From the NCBI GenBank assembly GCA_028023455.1, contig JAQFVV010006208.1, positions 7,482,963 through 7,546,962 of the forward strand: 64,000 nt of DNA. The letters run 5' to 3'. Below the pieces are notes generated by a model that was not told the DNA's origin, searched no databases, and was given only the letters and a program-made list of their open reading frames with translations. Every line of letters starts with the position of its first letter. The first letter of the stretch is position 1. Position numbers and translations under genes: made by a program. Below are positions 56,201 through 64,000 of the stretch, in pieces. This DNA comes from Epiperipatus broadwayi. Lineage: Eukaryota > Onychophora > Udeonychophora > Euonychophora > Peripatidae.

Positions 56201-57081
56201 ACCGGTTAGATATAATCCATCAGAAGCAGCAGAAGTAGCCAACCACAAGAAAAAAGAAATCGTAGGTATATGTTTTATTATCATTTACACGTAGTAGTCA
56301 CCACTGTAATCCGTAAATATTCAAGATTCAAATTATATGAACTCTATCATACATAAAATGAACTATCAATATGTGTGCGTGAGTTTCAAATGCTATAAAT
56401 GCTTTATTATTATGTTTGCGAATGTGAGATAATTTAAAATGTCAAAGATTATTTTTGCTTTTTTCATAAAATATACTATCATGTGTTAATTTAAAAATGT
56501 GCGTGTGTTAAAATTGAATTTATAAAATGTTTATAATGCGTTTATGTTAGTTAGTAAATTATCTTTAAACCTTATTAATGTTGATTAAAATAAATTGTCT
56601 TTAAATTTAAACTTTATCTGTCGGTCAATTCTTTTTATCAATCTCTTCTTACCAATATTTTATTACTGATTAAAATTAGACTGGGCTAGTTAATGGAATT
56701 GTTTCGAGCACTGGATTATGAGCCTACTGCCTTAATATGTTAGTCTTCAGACTAGCTGGCGCCCCGGGGTTTACCCCGAAACAGATAAAGTATTTGGATA
56801 GTAGGGATTTGAATCTAGCAGCCGAGATGGGCCATTGTTGATAGTTAAAGCTATCAATAAGATCTCCCATTTTGCTTGAACGTGCCGGTTCATTCATGTA
56901 ACCTTTATAAGATTATAAATGTATTATGAAGGAGTTTGAAACCGGCCAAAACTTATATATACGTATAAGTAGGTGGTTTCAGCAGTTTGACCCTATACAA
57001 TATAAATTTTCTAGGTTCAAATGCCTAGTGGTGCCCTGTAGTGCAGATACATTAAGACTCCACTTCTCCCCGATCGTTATA
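53289..57081 (+). mobile_element. Family-B LTR interrupted by a family-A solo LTR
   Basis: The B sequence runs 53289-55390 (start TGTAACAATATATAAATATG) and resumes at 57004-57081 (AAATTTTCTAGGTTCAAATG..GATCGTTATA). A TATA box lies near 53750. The first part is about 95% like 62110-63605, showing a B subfamily distinct from the 29.8-kb copy. The frame at 54801-54986 is within the LTR. Confidence 0.8.
55387..57003 (+). mobile_element. Solo LTR, family A (1609 bp) with ATAT TSD
   Basis: 55391-56999 begins TGTGCCAATGCC and ends TTGACCCTATACA; ATAT precedes and follows it. The family-B copy at 61.4 kb preserves the empty site CCTACTATATAAATTTTC, which proves the insertion boundary. A TATAAATA box is near 55905. 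Orientation is the same as the related LTR at 58178. Confidence 0.9.
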
Positions 57082-57089
57082 ATTGGTGT

Positions 57090-57245
57090 CAATTATAGAC
57101 ATTCGGTAAATAATGATAACTTACGTTGAATATTTCAAATGTATTTATTCGGATGCTTTTTTAGTTATTGGTGTCAATGCGGCATCTTATCATGAATGCC
57201 ATTGGGTTTCTAGTGAATTCCCTCTGCAATTACATCAATACCACA
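57090..57245 (+). repeat. Partial family-B LTR segment
   Basis: CATTCGGTAAATAATGATAA through GAATTCCCTCTGCAATTACATCAAT matches 54290-54430 and 63085-63230. Confidence 0.75.
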
Positions 57246-58177
57246 CACATTAAAATAAAATAGTTTTGAATATATGTAAGTTAATAAAAGGAAATAAATA
57301 AATGGTTTAAAGTAATCAAGTCCAATAAAATCTTTGTATAATAATAAAGAGCAGTAAAATGAAATAGTTTTCTGAATATACGCATGTTAAATAAGGAAGT
57401 TAAAGTAATACTTTAAGAAAAAAATAATATTGTAAGATTAAATAAATATGTAAAATAATGCTTGTAATTGTTTAAAGATAATATTATCAGTAATGTTTGT
57501 GTGAATTAAAAATAATATCGTAATGTTGATAAATAAAATAGAAAGTCAATATAAGTTATATTAAGAGTATATACGGGTTTGAAACTAAAGGGAATGAGGG
57601 TAGTATAGAAATAAGTTTAGTTAAGGATAAGTTTAAAGCTGTCGACTGGATAAATTTTAGTACCCGTAACGGATTGGCAGAGATCATTCTTCTTTTAAAA
57701 TGTGCATTGGGAAAATCCAGCATGAGCCACAAGTCACTTCTTCAGGGGAGAATCCCCATATCTCATACCTTGTTTTCCAAAGCGTAAGTCAAAAATGGAC
57801 AGTTGATAATTCCTGCCATTCGCCGTGACCCTTTCTTGTTCCAAGTCTGGTAGAAACCTGGCAAATGAAGCTTCATTTTTTATATGTGTAAGTCTCTATC
57901 AGTCAGCGAATCTGCCTCCGCCTCATTTCCAAAAGATCCCTGTGCCACAAAATTAGTTTGTCCCGGTGTTCACTATCCAGGACTCAGAACATTGTAAGCA
58001 ATGTAATTCAGCATAGAAAGGAGTAAAGCATAATTGAAGATTGCCCTTAGTATGAAAAGTGAAAGATATTAAAAAAAGCAAATTTAGAAAAATAATAATA
58101 TTTAGAATTAAAGTTGTCAGAGATAAAATGGTCAAAAATGACACATTTTATTCTCAAATGAAGGGGGGGGAGTGCAA
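57246..58177 (+). mobile_element. 3' internal part of a family-A LTR retrotransposon, with polypurine tract
   Basis: Non-coding sequence that ends in a polypurine run GAAGGGGGGGGAG (58160-58172) six bases before the LTR start, the position expected of the 3' internal end. No pol domains are readable. The minus-strand frame 57953-58144 is not a gene. Confidence 0.55.
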
Positions 58178-59804
58178 TGTACCAATATTGAAATTGGCAT
58201 ATAATAATTTTATCTAAAAAATTTATTAAAGTAAAAGTCTTTCATAAAAGAAAACATAAAAGTTTATAAAAGAAGTAAAGAGGTTTTTTTTCTTATTATT
58301 ATTCGTTAAAATAAATAATTAAAAGTTTAAGAGTTCTTGAAATAAAACTTTCAATTAATTAATTAAAAGAGAGGAGGGGGAGTTTTCTTGCAGAAAAAAC
58401 TAAAAGTTTAATAGGAGACGTTAAAGAGTTTTATTTATTATAAGTTAAAATATAAATCTCTTTTCATTCGAGTTTATTAGAATAAATGTGTATATATGTG
58501 CGATGGTAAATAAAAATAAATGTATGCGTATTAAATATTAAACAAATAAAAGGAAGTTATCATTAAAAAACACAGCAGTGGCTACTAATCAAAATTATAA
58601 AACAACACGTTTGTGATGACTGCTAATTAAAATACCCAACAAAAAGATTAAAAAGCATTAGCTACTAAAGGAATTTCGTCAACACATATTGCCAGCAGAC
58701 ATTAAAACAAAAACACTTCACATATATAAATAGCCAGATTTTTATTGGATGTTCAGTTTCATTCTAGTTTTTAGTCTAGTCTAGTCTAGAGATAACAGTG
58801 CAGTTTATATTATGTATCCAGAAACAGAAATGCAGTGCTGAGCAGCTTTTGGGAACTTATGCTCTTACTTTAGCACTAGTCCAGTGAAACAGTGAAACCT
58901 GCCCATGAAATAATGACTACTTAACAGCTCAGAAATCCTCCATCAATGTTCAACTGTCTCCAAGAATAATAGCAGTGGATTAGCCTCAAATCTCAAGAAA
59001 CTTCAAATCTAACCGGTTAGATACACTTCATCAGAAGCAGCTAACAGCAAACAATATCCATATTCCAAAAATCCTAGGTAAACATTTTCTTATTCTCATT
59101 AATATATAGTAGTCACACCATTAATTCGTAAAGCCTCCAGAGACAAGTAATTTGAACTCTATAAGCATGCATAAAATGAACTATTGATGTGTGTGTTTGT
59201 GAATGCTATATGATTTATAAACATCAAATATTATTTATGCTTTCTCATAAGATATATTATAGTGTGTGAAGCAAATATATGCATGATTAAAAAATACTAA
59301 TATTATGTTAGTAAAAATTTATAAAAGTATTTATATATAGTATAATTAATGTTAATAAATTGTCTTTAAATTTAAGCCTCATTTTGTCGGTCAATTCTTT
59401 TACCAATCTTTTATCAATTCTATCACCACTAATTAAACTATATTTTATTATTGATTAAAATTAGACTGGGCTGGTGTTAGGGATTGTTTCGAGCGCTGGA
59501 TTATGAGCCTACTGTCCAAATCCGTTAGTCATTGACTAGCTGGCGCTCGGGGTTTACTCCGAAACAAATAAAGTGTTTCGATAGTAGGGATTTGAATATA
59601 GCAGCCAAGGTGGGCCACAATCTGATCGTGGGTATTGTTGACAGTTAAAGCTATCAATAATATTTCCCATTTTGCTCGAACGTGTCGGTTCATTCACGTA
59701 ACATTTATAATTAAATAAGATTATAAATGTATTATGAAGAAGTTTGAAACCAGCCAAAACATTTTACAGGGTAAGTAAGTTAATCTGCGGATTGATCCGG
59801 CACA
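58178..59804 (+). repeat. Family-A LTR (1627 bp) of a retrotransposon
   Basis: Begins TGTACCAAT (TGTGCC in the other copy) and ends CCGGCACA, matching the 55391-56999 solo LTR over its length (for example TCTAACCGGTTAGATA and GACTGGGCTGG). A TATAAATA box lies near 58728. Internal sequence lies on both sides: a polypurine tract before and a primer-site-like sequence after. Confidence 0.8.
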
Positions 59805-59810
59805 AATAGC

Positions 59811-59828
59811 GTGCCAACGTGGGCGGAA
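59811..59828 (+). promoter_or_regulatory. Degenerate primer binding site after family-A LTR
   Basis: GTGCCAACGTGGGCGGAA starts six bases after the LTR end. It resembles Gypsy primer sites of the GCGCCAACGTGGGG type but lacks an exact TGG start. Confidence 0.5.
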
Positions 59829-60285
59829 CCTGTCATAAATGGCAGTTAATTAAATACTTTGTTTCTTGTTTAAAAATAAAAACCTTAAAGAAAAGCTAAA
59901 TTACATATTTAAAGTGGTTTAACTTTTAAAAAAAAAGAATTGACCGAAACCTTTTTTTTCTTCTTTAAATGAAAAGAGATTTATGCTATTTATGTTTGTT
60001 AAAATAAATCATTGTTAAATCAGAGACAGTTGATATTATGGGTGGAGCTAAAGCATTAGGAATGGGTAGTGAGAAATAGACAAAGGGGATGGAGTCAGCA
60101 CGTGTTTCCATTTTAGTAAAAAAAATAAACAATAATAATTTTTGATTTGTTAATGCAAAAGATAATTTTAAAAAAAAAGTAATAGCGTAACTATGAATAG
60201 AGAAATGGAGCCGGAAGAAAGCCCAATATATTTTTAAAATCTGCAGTTAGTGGAAAAAGAGAAAGAGGAAGTATCTGAGATGTGA
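59829..60285. other. 5' internal leader of the family-A element
   Basis: Non-coding sequence between the primer site and the gag start; no separate feature seen. Confidence 0.45.
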
Positions 60286-60717
60286 ATGATGATGAATATG
60301 ATGCAAGAGTTTAAAGAAGAATTGTGTCAGAAATTTGAGCAAAGCCAACACGAGCTCAAAGCTGAATTCAAAGCAGAAATATGAGAATTTAAACAAAGCC
60401 AGTTAGAACTCAAAGCAGAATTGAAAGAAGAAATTAGTCAGGTTAAAGGAGAAATTAATGAACTTAGAACGGAAATTAGAGAAATGAAGGAAATAAGATG
60501 TGAAATTAGAGGAAAGGTAGAAAAAAGCCAAGATATCGTAGAGGTAGATTTAGTTAAAGAAAGTCAGGAAGTTGAGTTGATAAAAGAGATAGAAATTGAA
60601 TTAGAATCAGACATCATCGTAATACAGGAAGTAGAAACAAATGTAGATCAAGAAATAGAAGAGAGACATAAGTTCAAGGTAGAAGATAGCGTTGAAAAGT
60701 TTTTACAAAAATTTTAA
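60286..60717 (+). pseudogene. Coiled-coil gag-like pseudogene of the family-A element
   Basis: The frame starts MMMNMMQEFKEEL at 60286, is broken by an in-frame TGA at 60382-60384 and continues to 60717. It is extremely rich in Glu, Lys and Gln with heptad spacing (QVKGEINELRTEIREMKEI), and the LKAEFKAE / LKAELKEE block is repeated. Position just inside a 5' LTR and primer site suggests the N-terminal coiled coil of a gag. No capsid fold or zinc knuckle is visible downstream. Confidence 0.6.
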
Positions 60718-61329
60718 AAGGTTAAAGTAAAAGTTCGTGTCTGTTTTAAACGTAGATTTAAAACGAAGAGACAGAATAGGAAAAAATATTCACAGTTAGG
60801 AAAAATACGGAGGTCTGTGAAGCTTATAGGTTTTCTGATTTACAAGGCAGAAAATAGAACAAAATGAGAAAGAGATAAAGCAATAAATTTTAATCGAGGG
60901 AGAGATTTGAGAATATGGAGTATAATTTATGTTAGTGAATTAGTAAAAAGAAAGAAGGAACCACCTGACATTGTTTAAAAGTTAGTAAACGGGCAGAATA
61001 GTAAAGGAAATAAACAAAAAAGACCAGAAATGGACAATGAGCACGAATATGATTATTCTAATGTCAATAATCTGGTAAATTAAATCTGAAACTTCTATTT
61101 AAAACTTAAGACAATAAATTAAAAATAAATGAAAAATGATAAATTAAAAGGAAAGTTAAAATCATGATTTGTGTAAGTAATAATAATAACAGAGACTTCG
61201 TAGAATAAAAGATTTTTTTCCCCTCTCCACGCACAGATTAATAAAGAAAAATGTTCATCAATAAATGGGTCAAATTAATGTTTTAAAAGTAAAGCCTATA
61301 GGATTAAATAAATGAAAAAGATAACGGAA
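60718..61329. other. Degenerate internal region of the family-A element
   Basis: Purine-rich, with stops in all frames. Probably eroded continuation of gag/pol; no motif recognised. Confidence 0.4.
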
Positions 61330-61476
61330 TTTCTAGAATAAAATATATATATAAAAAATAACTTTTTTTTAACTTATGTATCTGCCTACTATATAAATTT
61401 TCTATGTTCAAATGCCTAGTGGTGCCCTGTAGTGCAGCTATGTTAAGACTCCTTTCTCCCCGATCGTTATAATTGG
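61330..61476 (+). repeat. 3' end of a family-B LTR
   Basis: ATGTATCTGCCTACTATATA through GCCCTGTAGTGCAG to GATCGTTATA. It preserves the uninterrupted insertion site of the solo LTR at 55391-56999. Confidence 0.8.
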
Positions 61477-62109
61477 CCACCCAATGTAAGTCAATCTTTA
61501 ATAAACCACCAGTACCCTGAGAATTTTAAAAATGAATCATGCCAGTGACATTTTTTCTGAAATAAATGCATTTTTTATACTAACATAAAGTTATAGCCAG
61601 ATGTTTAATAAACCATGAGTACTTTTGAAAATAAATCAGGCCCGTAATATTTTTTTTGAAATGAGTATAAATATATTTTTTGTATTAACGTAAAGTTATA
61701 GGTTGAATTGTGTTTTAAAGGTACTGCCAGTAAGAAAAATTGCACATATATAAAGATAAATGCAAGGAATAAAACAAAATAATTAAAGTGTAATAATTAA
61801 TATAAATCTTTTTTTAAAAAAAAGTCTTATTTAAAATCAAGCGTTTAACGTGCCTAAGTAATAGTTAAAAGTAGGAGAAAAGAAACTTGGAAGGGAGGGG
61901 GCAGAAATTTAGCTGGTAGAAAGGAATCAACAGTCAACAATTTTTTTTATTATTATATTATATTTGTGTGTAATTACTGTTTTGTCTTTTAAAAAAAAAA
62001 GTTTGGTCCTTTTGAAATTTTCATATATAATCAATTTGTGTAACGTAATTACTAACACTAAGTAATTTTTTTTTTTAATGTTTTTGTTTTTTGAGGAAGT
62101 TTACTGATA
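61477..62109. other. Sequence between two family-B LTR parts
   Basis: Internal near-duplication: AAT(C/A)TTTAATAAACCACCAGTAC..TTTTTTCTGAAATAAATG at 61495-61570 and TGTTTAATAAACCATGAGTAC..TTTTTTTGAAATGAGTAT at 61600-61665. No coding capacity. It could be internal sequence of a deleted B element. Confidence 0.45.
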
Positions 62110-63605
62110 TGTAACGATGTATAAATATGCCGTTACATTAATTAAAATAAAAACTTTTAAGTTCACAAATAAAAATAAATTCATTAAAAACTAAAAGCTA
62201 AAAAAATTAAAGAGTTGTTAAATGTGTATACATATATATATTCGCACAGATACAAAACTTTAAAAATTATTTCGTTTTTAAATAAAAAAAAAGAAAAGAA
62301 AAGGTATTTGAACGTACTTTTTTAGGAAAAAGTATAAGAAAAAGATAAAATATTTTTGTAAATGGAAATGATTGTTTTATAAATTAATTGAAAAGCAAAC
62401 TAGCCATTGGGGCTCTTACATAATTAAAAAGTCAGAGGAAAGATACAGATAACAGAATAAAAAGAATTAGCTTGACCAATGGAAGCACCAAGCCTTAGCT
62501 CGGACCCTAATGAAAATGATGGATTAGTGATGTTTTTGTTTGTTGAATCCAGAGGATGATTATAAAAGGAAAAATATTGAAATTAAGGACAGTTCCAGAC
62601 AAGTTCCAGCTTGATTTTGTGAGAAGAGCGATAAGATGCACTTATCGCTGTCTCTCACTTATTTCAAATAAAATGATTGACAAACAGGATTGAACCAGCT
62701 AAGGCAGCCTCCGGATTGAGAACTACAGTATGAACAACAGACCAGTCTTCCAATGGGGACATCGTGGGAATTGGCACCAAGAACCGTGACTCTTCTACTG
62801 TAAGCTATTGAACTGAACAATTTTAAAATTTAAAGTAATTAAGAACTTTCGTCAAGATTTGACAAGTTAATAAACAAGTTAAATCTAATTTTTGTAAAAT
62901 GAACTATAATCTGACTTTTCTAAATCAATTATTGTTTAATCTTTTTATTTATTTAAGTTTGCCAAAAATCATTTCCATTTTTTTTTATTAATATTTATTG
63001 TAGAAATTATTAAATGCATTAACTTTAAGTTGGGTATCATTCATGTTTAATTATGTTTTTGTTTTCATATATGATTAAAATATATAGACATTTGGTAAAT
63101 AATGATATCTTACGTTGAATATCTAAAATGTATTTATTCGGATGTCTTTTTAGTTATTGGTATCAATGCGGCATCTTATAATGAATGCCATTGGGTTTTT
63201 TGTGAATTCCCTCTGCAATTACATCAATGATTTTATGTTTTGATCATTTATGTTTATGTTGAAATGTTTTTGAGCGTGCAATCTGTGTAGTCGATCTATG
63301 CTCAACATTAAATAACAAACTTTTATAAAATCCATCTGTGCGAATTTATATAAATGTTAAATTTAAGTCAGGCATGAATGGCTATATAGATTTGAAAAGT
63401 TATATTAATTAATTAGGGGAGGGTAATCTTAGGTTATTTGTTTCATAGTTAAATTGGGTCAATGGATTGGATATATCGGTGTAATTAGTAGATGTAGTAT
63501 GAGGTTTGCTATGTGCAGAATTGCTGTATACGCTGCACAACCCCGTTTTTTCTATGGAAGAGATAGTAAGATGAAACACAGTCCCTTCCTATGGAGTTTT
63601 TATTT
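62110..63605 (+). mobile_element. 5' part of a family-B LTR, truncated by a D repeat
   Basis: Starts TGTAACGATGTATAAATATG and follows 53289-54810 closely, with its TATA box (ATTATAAAAGGAAAA) near 62560. It stops within TATGGAGTTTTTATTTTA, where the family-D repeat begins. Confidence 0.8.
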
Positions 63606-64000
63606 TAAACCACTAAACATCACATGATCACTATCTGATACTAGCACAATAATTGTTATTAAACAATTCAAAACAAAGCAAAACTCTCCATATAGTTGTG
63701 CCATCTTGTGCTAACAAGAGCAATCAATGGATGCCAGAAAGGCTTGTGCATAAAATCCCTATCTAGTGCCTACTCATCCAATATCCCCAGACTAGTTTCT
63801 GGCTTGTGGCCTTCATCAGTGAGGAGCCTTGGATCTGAGAGCACTGCACCTAGATCTTAGGATCTAATGCAACCTTCCAGAACCCACTTTTTAACTCTTT
63901 TAACTACAAAACTATGAGAATGAAATTGAAAACACAATTAATATTTTCAATCCAAGCTCAATAGCTTATATAGTCATATGGGTCTGAACTCAATTCAGCA
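63606..64000 (-). repeat. Family-D repeat, minus strand, runs to the window end
   Basis: A near complete D unit: AAACATCACATGATCAC end, TCTCCATATAG, ribozyme (63776-63834), then GATCTTAGGATCTAATGC, TCATTCTCATAG complement, and TATATAGTCATATGGGTC. It continues past position 64000. Confidence 0.88.
63776..63834 (-). ncRNA. Type I hammerhead ribozyme, family D, minus strand (intact core)
   Basis: On the minus strand: ATCCAA, CTCCTCA, CTGATGA (63813-63819), stem II GGC-CACAA-GCC, GAAA, CTAGTC with a predicted cut between 63790 and 63789, TGGGGA, TTGGAT (complement of 63776-63781). Stem I pairs in both segments. Confidence 0.85.

Overview
This is a gene-poor, very AT-rich stretch of an animal nuclear genome. 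The evidence is spliced exons with GT-AG introns, a metazoan-type paraoxonase gene, tRNA-derived SINEs, LINE and Penelope-type remnants, and Gypsy-like LTR elements with primer binding sites and target-site duplications. I cannot fix the phylum from sequence alone. Nothing here is bacterial, and nearly all short open frames in the window are chance or repeat shadows.

The one cellular gene I recognise is a serum paraoxonase/arylesterase (PON family) gene on the + strand. Five consecutive internal exons lie at 2475-2637, 32207-32330, 40258-40458, 40809-40890 and 40975-41112. They join in frame (236 codons, about two thirds of a usual ~355-residue PON) and carry the equivalents of His115, His134, Asn168, Asn224, Asp269, Asn270 and Cys284 of human PON1. 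The N-terminal part and the final ~50 residues were not found. Introns are about 29.6 kb, 7.9 kb, 350 bp and 84 bp. The 41-64 kb part is probably further intron or 3' flank.

The introns are a museum of mobile DNA. The most striking content is many copies of two short repeat families, called C and D here, that each carry a type I hammerhead self-cleaving ribozyme. Both have CUGANGA, a short stem II, GAAA, a tiny stem III, then a NUH cleavage site and a long stem I. They occur as single copies, head-to-tail dimers (457 bp and 400 bp periods) and inverted foldback pairs, in both orientations. Several look intact (for example 5073-5131, 13881-13939, 28467-28525 and 63776-63834); others have lost core bases, partly at CpG sites. 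A remnant of a Penelope-like GIY-YIG endonuclease domain (about 43.67-43.97 kb) supports a link to PLE/retrozyme biology.

Layout: 0-2.4 kb C copies; 2.47-2.64 PON exon; 3.3-8.1 C and D copies and foldbacks; 8.1-9.5 LINE 3' end; 10.28-13.26 a complete TRIM-like LTR element carrying a DNA transposon; 13.7-14.0 C foldback; 15.96-16.41 a 449-bp element with 108-bp direct repeats; 18.67-21.35 a complete internally deleted Gypsy-like element with a gag pseudogene; 21.4-29.1 D copies including a tandem dimer; 29.8-31.85 solo LTR (family B); 32.2 PON exon; 33.3-39.1 C and D copies and foldbacks; 40.2-41.1 three PON exons; 43.4-44.4 SINE, PLE remnant and a near-perfect hairpin; 46.59-52.45 a DNA transposon enlarged by nested insertions including an inverted family-B solo LTR; 53.3-63.6 nested family A and B LTRs with a coiled-coil gag pseudogene; 63.6-64.0 another D copy.
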